NCBI GenBank assembly: GCA_902791475.1
Contig: CADAWC010000003.1
Location: forward strand, 62,001-126,000
Reading direction: 5' to 3'
Origin: Fibrobacter succinogenes
Lineage (GTDB): Bacteria; Fibrobacterota; Fibrobacteria; Fibrobacterales; Fibrobacteraceae
Length of the DNA stretch: 64,000 nucleotides
Below the pieces are notes generated by a model, which had not been told where the DNA came from, searched no databases, and saw only the letters and a list, made by a program, of their open reading frames with translations. This document shows, in pieces, positions 1 to 8,199 of the stretch. Made by a program: the position numbers and the translations under genes. The number at the start of each line of letters is the position of its first letter. Within the stretch, counting starts at the first letter, position 1.

Positions 1-403
1 CAGCGAGCATGAGATAACGAGCTTCCTGAGAGAAGAGACCGCCCTGAGTCTTCACGCCAATCGGGAGACCGGAAAGCTTGACCGGGATGCGAACCTTAAC
101 GAATTCGTCATCAGCGATCTTAATGAAGTCAACGTGCGTGATCTTCTGGGTGAGAGCGTCCTTCTGGACACTGTAGACGAGAGCCGGATTGCCAGCCTTG
201 CCATCGATTTCGAGGTCAAGAAGCGTGTAACGCTTGCCCGGAGCAAGAACCTTGCGCAAGTCGATTTCGCTGACGCTGATGTTCTTAGCTTCGATACCCT
301 TACCATAATAGACGGCCGGAATCTGACCAGCCTTACGCAAACGGGCGTTAGCACGGTTTGCACCTAGCACTCTCGAGGTAGCTTTGAGCGTTGTGAGTTC
401 CAT
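1..403 (-). CDS. rplY: 50S ribosomal protein L25 / general stress protein Ctc (3' part cut by window edge)
   Basis: The reading frame starts at an ATG at 403 and runs leftwards off the window, so only about the first 134 residues are present. The protein begins MELTTLKATSRVLGANRANA and contains IPAVYYGKG, which is typical of the N-terminal 5S-rRNA-binding domain of L25/TL5/Ctc. The residues after about 95 (VKVRIPVKLSGLPIGVKTQG) match the start of the C-terminal beta domain of the longer CTC type, so this is not the short E. coli-type L25. L25 binds 5S rRNA in the central protuberance of the large subunit. A tRNA-Gln gene and ispE lie upstream on the same strand, a neighbourhood common in bacteria (ispE, tRNA-Gln, rplY). 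Confidence 0.93.
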   Translation of the reverse strand, partial: MELTTLKATSRVLGANRANARLRKAGQIPAVYYGKGIEAKNISVSEIDLRKVLAPGKRYTLLDLEIDGKAGNPALVYSVQKDALTQKITHVDFIKIADDEFVKVRIPVKLSGLPIGVKTQGGLFSQEARYLMLA

Positions 404-434
404 TGTGTTATCTCCATTAGATAAAAAAAATTCA

Positions 435-506
435 TTGGGGTAGCTGGACTCGAACCAACGAATAACGGAATCAAAATCCGTTGTCTTACCACTTGACGAT
501 ACCCCA
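435..506 (-). tRNA. tRNA-Gln (anticodon UUG)
   Basis: On the minus strand the sequence folds as a complete cloverleaf of 72 nt. The acceptor stem TGGGGTA pairs with TACCCCA, the anticodon stem ACGGA/TCCGT encloses a seven-base loop TTTTGAT with anticodon TTG, and the T-arm contains GGTTCGAGTCC. CCA is not encoded. It lies 31 bp upstream of the rplY start and is probably cotranscribed with it. Confidence 0.96.
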
Positions 507-605
507 ATGGTGCGACAAAGATAGTAAAAAAGTTCCTTTTGTCAAAGACAAACGTGCATAAATTTCAAAAAAACAAGCAATTTCCAGGACTTAAACCGTA
601 AAATT

Positions 606-724
606 GAGTTACTAGTTAATAGTTAGTAGTTACTAGAGATTGCTATATAAACAATTTTAGTAACCAAGAACTACAAGATGCGGTAAAGCCTGCCTAGTAA
701 CTAGTAACTCCGAACTAATAACTG
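606..724. repeat. Inverted heptanucleotide array, TAGTTAC flavour (copy A1)
   Basis: The left arm (about 606-638) reads as successive 7-mers GAGTTAC, TAGTTAA, TAGTTAG, TAGTTAC, TAGAGAT. The right arm (about 694-722) is the complementary flavour (CTAGTAA CTAGTAA CTCCGAA CTAATAA). The AT-rich centre AGAGATTGCTATATAAACA recurs almost unchanged in the copy at 14.5 kb. The array fills the gap between the ispE stop and the tRNA gene. Confidence 0.8.
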
Positions 725-737
725 CGGCGAAGTCGCT

Positions 738-1643
738 CTACCAAGGCCAGAATTTGGTGACGGTCTGGTAGCGGGAAATCGGTTTCATCGCGGCAGCAGC
801 CTTTTCGGCAAGCTCTCGGGTCTTGAAAATCCCGAAAACGGAGGCCCCCGAACCGGACATCAGGGCGACCTTAGCCCCCAGTTCCAAGAATTTCTGTTTC
901 ATCTCGGCGACAAGCGGGTGCGTCGGGAAAACCGAGATTTCGAAAGCATTGAAACACATTTCGGGATTGACAATCTGCTTAAACGTTTCCGAAGGCGGTT
1001 CAGCAATAGGATCTCCACACAACGGAGGATTCATTTTTGATTCCCACGCCGCTTTGTACTGTTCCCAGCGGTCCGGGCCAGACTTCGGGACTCCGGCATA
1101 AGCGTCCTTGGTCGGGACCGCATCAAGCGGAGTTGCGATGAGGAGAGCGGCCCCCTCCGGGAGTTCGAGCGGTTCCACGAACGTCAAACGCTCGCCAATA
1201 CCTTCAGCAAAAGCGGTTCCGCCACGAACGAGGAACGGCACGTCGGCGCCAAGCCGAGCGCCGATAGATTCCAAAACCTCAAACGGATAGTCCAAATTCC
1301 ACAGGCGGTTGAGCAAGCGGAGCGTCGCCGCGGCATCGGCACTGCCACCGCCAAGGCCAGCTCCAAGCGGCATTACCTTCGTGAGGTGGATGTCCGCACC
1401 AAGAGCGCAATTGGCATATTCCTTGAGGGCCTTCGCCGCCTTGAACACGAGGTCGAATTCCAGCGGATAGTTCTGCGGTTCGTTGTACGTCAAGCAGATT
1501 TCGCCATCTTCACGGAGCGTCGCCTCGACTGTATCGCCCGCATCAACCGTCTGGAAGACCGTTCCCAAATCGTGGTAACCGTCTTCGCGCTTGCGGATGA
1601 CATCGAGAAACAAATTGATTTTAGCTGGAGCGTATTCTTTCAT
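738..1643 (-). CDS. ispE: 4-diphosphocytidyl-2-C-methyl-D-erythritol kinase
   Basis: This GHMP kinase phosphorylates the 2-hydroxyl of CDP-methylerythritol with ATP in the non-mevalonate isoprenoid pathway. The glycine-rich ATP loop PLGAGLGGGSADAA lies at residues 92-105, the conserved Lys8 in APAKINL and Asp134 in LGADVPF correspond to the catalytic pair of the family, and the C-terminal GHMP motif MSGSGASVFGIF is intact. The length of 301 residues is slightly above the usual 280-300 because of an insertion near residues 180-210. ATG at 1643 is preferred over a GTG two codons earlier because AGG then lies at a normal distance. The gene follows the phosphatase gene by 25 bp on the same strand and probably shares its transcript. 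Confidence 0.95.
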   Translation of the reverse strand: MKEYAPAKINLFLDVIRKREDGYHDLGTVFQTVDAGDTVEATLREDGEICLTYNEPQNYPLEFDLVFKAAKALKEYANCALGADIHLTKVMPLGAGLGGGSADAAATLRLLNRLWNLDYPFEVLESIGARLGADVPFLVRGGTAFAEGIGERLTFVEPLELPEGAALLIATPLDAVPTKDAYAGVPKSGPDRWEQYKAAWESKMNPPLCGDPIAEPPSETFKQIVNPEMCFNAFEISVFPTHPLVAEMKQKFLELGAKVALMSGSGASVFGIFKTRELAEKAAAAMKPISRYQTVTKFWPW

Positions 1644-1668
1644 GACCACAAACCTAGCAAAAAAATTT

Positions 1669-3129
1669 TTAGTCCACCTTGAGGACCATCATTGTAAGGT
1701 CATCAAAGGGATCTGTTCCTTCAGAGAATACATTCACGTCATCCGAAATTTCCCTCAAGAATTTTTCACCGCCACGAATTTTGATGGAATTTAATATTTT
1801 CAAAAGTCGTTCTTCACCATAAAGTTCTGCGGAAGCATTGTGAGCTTCAGTAAGACCATCGGTATAAAGGAAAAGGCAATCTCCGCTTTCAAACTGGATG
1901 TCAGATTCTTTATACTGCGTAGAGTCAAACCCGGCGAGGAACACCCCATGGCGTTGCCGCAGGAACTCGAACGAGCCGTTTTTTTTGGCAAAGCATACGG
2001 CATTATGCCCCGCATTGGTACATTTCATGACCTTTGTTTTAGTATCTAGAATACCAATCCAGGCTGTCGCAAACATCTCTTCGGCATTGTTTTCGCACAA
2101 GAGGCGGTTCACATCATTGAAGATTTCCGCCGTAGAAAGTTTCATGGATGCATGGTCTCGAATCATCGTTTTCACAACCATCATAAAAAGAGCTGCAGGA
2201 ACGCCCTTGCCCGAGACATCAGCAATCACAAAGCAAATATGCGAATCATCTATTTCAAAGAAATCGTAAAAGTCGCCGCCCACTTCTTTTGCCGTGGTCA
2301 TTGATGCAAAAACATTGAGTTCGGGATGCTTCGAGAACGCATGCACCACCGTAGGAAGCGCACCCGACTGGATATTTGCGGCCAACTGTAAATCCGACTC
2401 CACCGCAGCAATTCTTTCGCGACTTTTAACAAACCTTTCCGTATTCACGTACGTCGTAAAGAACACAAAACCAATAGCCCAGGAGAGACTCGTTATCAAA
2501 TAATTTCCATCATTTCTAAAAATATAGGTCTGAAAAGCCTGGACACACACCGTCAATACCGCAAAAATCAACAGGTTCCTCGCATAAACTACTTTCTCTT
2601 TTTTCTTTTTGCGTTGCATTATCACATAGTAAATTGCAAGCAAAATCGAAAATAACATATAAAGAAAATATACAGGGACAAGAAAGAAGTCAAACAATTC
2701 CTTATACTGAATTGATCCGCCCTCATCAACGGAATACACTAAACCAGTCCAAGGCGTTGTGAGGCACAAAAGAAGAGTCAAAATAGTAGGTGTTACCCAA
2801 AATAAAGCATTCAATTTTTTAGGATTAAAATTCAATTCAAAACGTTCCAAGCTGAACAGCGTAAACATGGATACGGCAATCATCAAACAGACGGAGTAAA
2901 CATCAGCACAAATATAGCTCAGCACTCGAAAATTCGCATTTCCATCTACATAGTGCCAAATCCATTCAAATATAGACAATACGATTGTCGTCACAAGGAC
3001 AATAGAGAGTTTATCCTTAATACTTATTTTATACAGAGCTATATTGTTATACAGCAAGAATAAAAGCAACAATATTGAAAACAGAGACAATTCAGCAAAA
3101 ATGGTTTCCGTAATGCCATATTGAATCAT
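1669..3129 (-). CDS. Membrane-anchored SpoIIE/RsbU-type serine phosphatase
   Basis: The N-terminal half (about residues 10-230) has seven hydrophobic segments and a charged loop KKKKEK near residue 175, so it is an integral membrane sensor-like region. The C-terminal half (about 245-486) is a PPM/SpoIIE phosphatase with the metal-binding motifs GGDFYDFFE (284-292), IADVSGKGVPAAL (302-314), LYTDGLTEAHN and DDLTMMVLKVD. Such enzymes dephosphorylate a phospho-serine on a STAS-domain antagonist in partner switching, and a STAS gene lies two genes upstream. The start overlaps the 3' end of the MATE gene by 4 bp (ATGA), so translation is probably coupled. The signal sensed and the direct substrate are inferred. 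Confidence 0.9.
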   Translation of the reverse strand: MIQYGITETIFAELSLFSILLLLFLLYNNIALYKISIKDKLSIVLVTTIVLSIFEWIWHYVDGNANFRVLSYICADVYSVCLMIAVSMFTLFSLERFELNFNPKKLNALFWVTPTILTLLLCLTTPWTGLVYSVDEGGSIQYKELFDFFLVPVYFLYMLFSILLAIYYVIMQRKKKKEKVVYARNLLIFAVLTVCVQAFQTYIFRNDGNYLITSLSWAIGFVFFTTYVNTERFVKSRERIAAVESDLQLAANIQSGALPTVVHAFSKHPELNVFASMTTAKEVGGDFYDFFEIDDSHICFVIADVSGKGVPAALFMMVVKTMIRDHASMKLSTAEIFNDVNRLLCENNAEEMFATAWIGILDTKTKVMKCTNAGHNAVCFAKKNGSFEFLRQRHGVFLAGFDSTQYKESDIQFESGDCLFLYTDGLTEAHNASAELYGEERLLKILNSIKIRGGEKFLREISDDVNVFSEGTDPFDDLTMMVLKVD

Positions 3130-4856
3130 ACTCGCACCTCGTTGTTTACCTTGAATGTATTCCGGTTATAGCTCATGGTCGTCAAGTATTTTTTATTTTC
3201 TTTCAATTTTTCCATATAACCCGAAACCATAAATTCAACAATTGACCCGGCGATGACATCGTCACTGGACAAATCGAACAATATACCGTCATCCTTGGTT
3301 ATAATCTGTACGCCCGTTTCGCGAATAATAACAGTACACTCTGCATAGACCGCTTTGTCGGCACCATTTTTTTCATAAATCAGCATATAAATGTCTTCTA
3401 TCAATAACTTCACCTTTGAGACGATCTTACGGTCAACCCCATTTTCACAAAGGAACTTTTCTGCCTGCTGCTGAGTTTTAACAATCGATGCCGGGTCCAG
3501 TTTCAACTCGTAAAATTTATGCTTGAAGCCTTTCAGCTTATCCGCAAGCAGCAATGGATAATTTTCGGCTCCATAACGAATGCGGATATACAGAACCGAT
3601 ATCACATAAGCCAACGCAGGGCTAACGGCGACACCGGCAAACATTCCATACACCCCAAAGAAATATCCCAAAATCACACAAACCGGAGTCACCACAAGTA
3701 CATCCCGGAGCGCACTCATCATAAATCCAAGTTTAATCTTGTCTATGAGCAAATAGTAAGAGCTCAACAGGTATAGCAAGCTCAAGAATACAAGCCCCAA
3801 AACTTCAATTCGAGCACCACCAACCGCATAAGAATACATCAACGGATCAGAGATATCGTAAAGTTTCACGACAAAAGGAGCCACAATGAGCATCAACAAA
3901 GTCAAAGCAAGGCCTTCGACAACAGCTGTTTTTTGAGAAAGACGATAACATTTTTTGACGGCATCATAGGATTCTTCGCCCAAGTAGATATTCATCAACG
4001 GAGAAAATGACTCCCCCACACCATCAAACAAGACTTGTATCTCTTTTATAAAAAGGATTATTGCACCAAGCACCAGCATTTCAGGGCCGTAAACGAAGGT
4101 AATAAAACGGTTCATCACAGCAATGTAAAACGCCAAAAAAAGATAGGAACCCGCATCAACCGCGCTATATTTTACAACATCGACAAGCCACCTAAACGAG
4201 AAGTAAAAGCCAAGCTTTAGCGAATTGCCTTGACGAAGAAGATGTGCAAAAGAAACGAGTATCGCCGCAGCAGTTCCAATAAACGAGCCAAGTCCAATTC
4301 CCGCAATACCGATAATTTTTACAAGAACAATTGAGCAGACGATGTTCCCTACAATCTGCACGATTCCTGAAACCATTGACAATGTTTCATCGCCATCGGC
4401 AAGGACCATCACATACATCAGAGTATAAAGCGGCAACAGTAAAAAAGTAAACTTGTACCAAAAGAAATAATCCTTTGCCGCACCGAAAACAATTGAAGAC
4501 GGTTCATAAAAGCGAAGATAAGCATCCCCGATTACCATAAAGGTGACAAACAGAATTACTCCCATCAAGAGAGACATAAATAATCCAAACGCAAAACAAC
4601 GATCGGCCTTTTTCTTGTCAAACTCTCCCATGGCCCGGTTATAAATAATGGGAACACCCAAGGCAACCAGACATCCCCAAAAACCAGCCAACGAATAAGC
4701 TGGGACAACTAGGCAAACGGCAGCAACGGCATCTTCACCGAGCATTACACCAGCAATCATCGAGTCTGAAAGGGTCAGCACCGTAATAACGAGTTGACCA
4801 ATTGTACTCGATAGCAAGAGCGAAAAAAACTTTCTTGAAAGAAATGTCTTGAACAT
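3126..4856 (-). CDS. MATE-type transporter fused to a C-terminal RsbW-like ATPase domain
   Basis: Residues 1-440 are a polytopic MATE/polysaccharide-exporter-fold membrane protein with about 12 hydrophobic segments. Its first helix region (STIGQLVITVLTLSDSMIAG) carries the usual MATE pattern. About 135 further residues (440-576) do not belong to MATE proteins. They contain VSKVKLLIEDIYMLIYEKNG and ITKDDGILFDLSS, which resemble the N-box helix and the D-x-G-x-x-F box of GHKL/RsbW anti-sigma kinases. The Asn expected four residues after the N-box acid is a hydrophobic residue here, so ATP hydrolysis or kinase activity is doubtful. The domain could be a binding module for the neighbouring STAS protein. 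MATE proteins use ion gradients; the cargo is unknown but may be the product of the NRPS-like neighbour. Confidence 0.85.
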   Translation of the reverse strand: MFKTFLSRKFFSLLLSSTIGQLVITVLTLSDSMIAGVMLGEDAVAAVCLVVPAYSLAGFWGCLVALGVPIIYNRAMGEFDKKKADRCFAFGLFMSLLMGVILFVTFMVIGDAYLRFYEPSSIVFGAAKDYFFWYKFTFLLLPLYTLMYVMVLADGDETLSMVSGIVQIVGNIVCSIVLVKIIGIAGIGLGSFIGTAAAILVSFAHLLRQGNSLKLGFYFSFRWLVDVVKYSAVDAGSYLFLAFYIAVMNRFITFVYGPEMLVLGAIILFIKEIQVLFDGVGESFSPLMNIYLGEESYDAVKKCYRLSQKTAVVEGLALTLLMLIVAPFVVKLYDISDPLMYSYAVGGARIEVLGLVFLSLLYLLSSYYLLIDKIKLGFMMSALRDVLVVTPVCVILGYFFGVYGMFAGVAVSPALAYVISVLYIRIRYGAENYPLLLADKLKGFKHKFYELKLDPASIVKTQQQAEKFLCENGVDRKIVSKVKLLIEDIYMLIYEKNGADKAVYAECTVIIRETGVQIITKDDGILFDLSSDDVIAGSIVEFMVSGYMEKLKENKKYLTTMSYNRNTFKVNNEVRV

Positions 4857-4864
4857 TGCTTCTG

Positions 4865-5164
4865 TTACAAAATTCCAAACGCCACATCTAGCCCGGTCGC
4901 TTCGAGAACGTCCTTAAAATTCGGGCCCACATTTTCTAGTCGCATATTGCCCTGATTCTTTTTCAAAGTCTTGAAAGAAGAAAGCAACACGCGGATTCCT
5001 GCCGACGAAACAAAGTCGCACTCCTTGAAATCAAAAACAAGGGACTTTATCTTTTCGAGATGCGGAGCAAGGTATGTCGAAAGCTCTGGAGCCGTCACCG
5101 CATTCAACTCCCCCGAAAGTTCTACTTTCAATTCATCGCCATTTAAGTTTGACCTGATTTCCAT
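4865..5164 (-). CDS. STAS-domain anti-sigma factor antagonist (SpoIIAA/RsbV-like)
   Basis: This 99-residue protein is a single STAS domain. The loop DFKECDFVSSAGIRVLLSSF (45-64) aligns with the phosphorylation loop of SpoIIAA/RsbV, with candidate phosphoacceptor Ser53 or Ser54. The ends fit the family (LSGELNAVTAPEL near the N-terminus, LEATGLDVAFGIL at the end). In known circuits the unphosphorylated STAS protein binds an RsbW-type ATPase and the SpoIIE-type phosphatase keeps it active. Both partners appear to be encoded directly downstream. The start codon shares one base with the stop of the NRPS-like gene, so the genes are tightly coupled. Confidence 0.93.
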   Translation of the reverse strand: MEIRSNLNGDELKVELSGELNAVTAPELSTYLAPHLEKIKSLVFDFKECDFVSSAGIRVLLSSFKTLKKNQGNMRLENVGPNFKDVLEATGLDVAFGIL

Positions 5165-8133
5165 TACATCTCCTTCAGTAGTTTTTCACAATTTTGAACG
5201 AATATCTCGGCAAATTTTTCCATGCTTTCTGGTTTATACAACGCACCATTGTAATCAAAAAGAGCCTCAAAAGTTTCAGGACTTTCAATAATTTCTAAAT
5301 CCAGCGGACTTTCGCAGGCTGTAGGATACTTATCCGAAAAGATTCCCTCCACACCACTTATAATTCCATCTATAACACGATAATCATAAACATCGTTTTG
5401 GAATATGACCGTTGCAGCCCCGTTTTTCCGCATAAACCATTCGTCCAAGCAATACGAAAGGCTCGCATGATTTATCCCTTCTTCAATCTGTTTTTGTGCA
5501 TTTTCCAAATACACGCGAAGGCTTTTTTCTTTTTCCATCGAAAAAGCAATGGGAATCTCGCGAATAAAAACGCCTACCGAATTCATGGATTCGACATCGT
5601 TCCTGCCGTTCCAAACCCAACCGAACCGGACTAATTTGGAATTGTTGTACTGGCAAACCGACAACGCAAAGGCGGCACAATAAAACGCATTCTCTCCTAT
5701 TTTTATTTTTTCGCAGAATTCTTTCACTTCATTTTTTGAGAACGGAAAGGGCTTTGCGATTTGACCATCTACATTTTCTTTCAAATCAAAATCAACCCTT
5801 GGAATGGCGTCATAATTCTCTTTTCTGTAGCGGGATATAAAGAATTCCCTATCTTCTTCAAATGTCATTGAGTTTCTCAGTTCGTAATCCTTTTGAAGAA
5901 GCGGATAAAAATAATCCTTGGAGGGTTCATCTCCATGGTAAACACGGGAGAGATCTTTCAAAAAATGCTGTAACGAAAGACCATCACAAACAGTATGATA
6001 AACACATAAAAGAAGAAATTTTTCGTTTTTTGAACGGACAAGGCGACATCTGAAAAGTGGAGAGCCGTCTAAATTGAACGGGCGAGAAATTTCTTCTTCG
6101 GCAATCTTCAGTTCTGAGGCATTCATTTCCTCAACAGGAATTTCGTGGGAATTGTCTGCGGGTTTTCGAATATAAAACTCGGGTCCCCGTTTTTCAATGA
6201 CACTGGACAAAACAGGACGGGCCGCAATTTCCTTTGAAAGGGCAGCAGAAAACTTATCCAAATCAATTTCGTCCGATAGTTTAAACTTATAGGCAAGATT
6301 CAACATTGTTGTTCCTGGCTGCTTGAAATCAAGATTCAGGAAATTCAGTTGCATCTCGTTTACAGGAACGCCCATTCTTTCAAGCACACCACTCAAAAAA
6401 GCAGGAACTTTTTGAAAATGATTTTCTGCTTTTTGCCTTTGAACAAGTTCTGCAATTTTACGCGGAGTTCGTCCGCCATAGACAAACTTAAAAGAAAATG
6501 ATTCTACAACATCGTGGCTTTCTGATACAAGTTCCATTGCGCGTATAGAATCTCCGCCTAAAAAGAAAAAGTCGTCATCGATTCCTATTTTGCGGTCTAC
6601 ATCAAGGACTTTCTTAAAAAGGTCGCATATTTTTTTCTGCAATTCATTTTCCGGTACAACGTAGCACAAGTCTTCAGGATTATCCGGTTCTTTTAGGGCA
6701 AGCTTGTCCACCTTGCCATTCGCATTGAAAGGAATTTCATCCAGCTTGACAAAAAACGAGGGAATCATAAATATCGGAAGGTATGATTCCAATTTTTTTG
6801 CGGCTTCGGCAACATCAATTTCTTTTTCATCTTTATAATAAAGTCCGAGCCTTACTAAGCCTTTTTTTGCAAAAGCCTTTACAACGCAGAATTCAAGCGA
6901 CAATGCCGATTTTGCGGCTGATTCAATCTCGGAAGGATCAACTCGGTTCCCGTTGATTTTCACCATATTGTCGATGCGACCTAGAATGGTGTATTTTCCG
7001 TCAGAGTCTTTTTTGGCGTAATCGGATGTTTTAAAATAATTTTTCCCATTATGCAAAATGAACTGGTCTTTTTCGGAATCCTTATTGTACCTTCTGAAAA
7101 ACGGAAGCGCAATACAGAAAACACCCTCGTCCGCTTCGTTTCCATCTTCGTCAATCAAGACAATATCTGAATTGCAGGTGGCATAACCAATGGGCGTATT
7201 GCGGTAGCTTTTATCCAGCGTAAAAAGGCATGAGGTGTACCCAAATTCACTCGAGCCGTAAATATTGACTATATCAAACTCAGGAGAATAAATATCAGAA
7301 ACAATTTCACCGCCTGTAAAACCCGCCCTAAGCGTAAAGCCAGGTATTTTCAGCATCGCCCTTAAGAAATGCGGAGTCATAAAGGTCGTGTCAATTCCGT
7401 TTATTGCAAAATACCGAGCAAGGTCTTTTATATCCCTAAGAAAATTAAAAGACAGAACATGGACTGTATTTCCGACAAACAATTCACCCATGGTAATATA
7501 GACGCCGCCCACATAACTTTCAGGAATCACATGCGCAAACCGGGATGGCGGATTGGAATAAGGTTCCATGAACCCACAGCATCCTTCAATCAAATTTTTA
7601 TAAATTCCGTATTCCTGAGCCAAGCCCTTGGGTTTTCCTGTACTGCCCGAGGTGTAAATGTAAAAGGCAAGATCATGAGGCTTAGCTGTTTTTATTTCGG
7701 CACAGGGAACTTCCTTCATCGCCTCTTCCCAGCATTGCATGGTGAATTCGAGTTTGCAATTACAGTCTTTCTTGACAAAGGCAATACGCTCTGGCCCCAT
7801 CATATCTTCTAGCGAAACCCAGGCAGCCCCCGCCATAATGACTCCCACACGAATAGCCATGTATTCCATTCCGCGCGGGACATGGATTGCAACCGTATCT
7901 TCGGTTCCAATTCCTTTTTTGCGAAGATACGCATTCACCTTCTTGCAATTTTCATAGAACTGTCTATAAGTCGTACTACGCTCACCGTCGTGATCCACAA
8001 CGGCGATTCGATCAGAAAAGAGGTCTAACTTATCAAAATAAGCGGAAAGACTTTTTATTTCTTTTTGTTCAGAAAACAACTTTTTCACCTTCTTACGGAA
8101 AACAATCCCAACTTCAAATATAACCCATAACAT
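5164..8133 (-). CDS. NRPS-like protein with adenylation, carrier and condensation domains (A-T-C)
   Basis: The 989-residue protein has an AMP-forming adenylation domain (about 30-475) with core motifs YIYTSGSTGKPKG (A3), NIYGSSEFG (A5), YFKTSDY (A7), GRIDNMVKINGNRVDPSEIE (A8) and NANGKVDK (A10). A peptidyl-carrier domain follows with the phosphopantetheine site LGGDS (Ser529), then a condensation domain (about 595-989) in which the HHxxxDG motif reads YHTVCDG. The second, catalytic His is kept. No thioesterase or reductase domain is present. The order A-T-C implies that the carrier-bound substrate is passed to the C-terminal condensation domain. ATG at 8133 is preferred because the earlier TTG at 8154 lies inside a terminator hairpin. 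The product and the amino acid activated cannot be read from the sequence. Confidence 0.9.
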   Translation of the reverse strand: MLWVIFEVGIVFRKKVKKLFSEQKEIKSLSAYFDKLDLFSDRIAVVDHDGERSTTYRQFYENCKKVNAYLRKKGIGTEDTVAIHVPRGMEYMAIRVGVIMAGAAWVSLEDMMGPERIAFVKKDCNCKLEFTMQCWEEAMKEVPCAEIKTAKPHDLAFYIYTSGSTGKPKGLAQEYGIYKNLIEGCCGFMEPYSNPPSRFAHVIPESYVGGVYITMGELFVGNTVHVLSFNFLRDIKDLARYFAINGIDTTFMTPHFLRAMLKIPGFTLRAGFTGGEIVSDIYSPEFDIVNIYGSSEFGYTSCLFTLDKSYRNTPIGYATCNSDIVLIDEDGNEADEGVFCIALPFFRRYNKDSEKDQFILHNGKNYFKTSDYAKKDSDGKYTILGRIDNMVKINGNRVDPSEIESAAKSALSLEFCVVKAFAKKGLVRLGLYYKDEKEIDVAEAAKKLESYLPIFMIPSFFVKLDEIPFNANGKVDKLALKEPDNPEDLCYVVPENELQKKICDLFKKVLDVDRKIGIDDDFFFLGGDSIRAMELVSESHDVVESFSFKFVYGGRTPRKIAELVQRQKAENHFQKVPAFLSGVLERMGVPVNEMQLNFLNLDFKQPGTTMLNLAYKFKLSDEIDLDKFSAALSKEIAARPVLSSVIEKRGPEFYIRKPADNSHEIPVEEMNASELKIAEEEISRPFNLDGSPLFRCRLVRSKNEKFLLLCVYHTVCDGLSLQHFLKDLSRVYHGDEPSKDYFYPLLQKDYELRNSMTFEEDREFFISRYRKENYDAIPRVDFDLKENVDGQIAKPFPFSKNEVKEFCEKIKIGENAFYCAAFALSVCQYNNSKLVRFGWVWNGRNDVESMNSVGVFIREIPIAFSMEKEKSLRVYLENAQKQIEEGINHASLSYCLDEWFMRKNGAATVIFQNDVYDYRVIDGIISGVEGIFSDKYPTACESPLDLEIIESPETFEALFDYNGALYKPESMEKFAEIFVQNCEKLLKEM

Positions 8134-8141
8134 TACAAAAA

Positions 8142-8176
8142 ATAAAAAAAGCAACTCCCATAGAGTTGCTTTTTCA
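8142..8176 (-). terminator. Rho-independent terminator after ftsK
   Basis: AGCAACTC and GAGTTGCT form an 8-bp stem around CCATA, followed on the minus strand by a run of seven T. It sits between the ftsK stop (8200) and the NRPS-like ATG (8133). The cassette downstream therefore needs either read-through or a promoter inside this short gap or the ftsK 3' end. Confidence 0.85.
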
Positions 8177-8199
8177 TTTAAAACAATTTTCAGGGAAGC

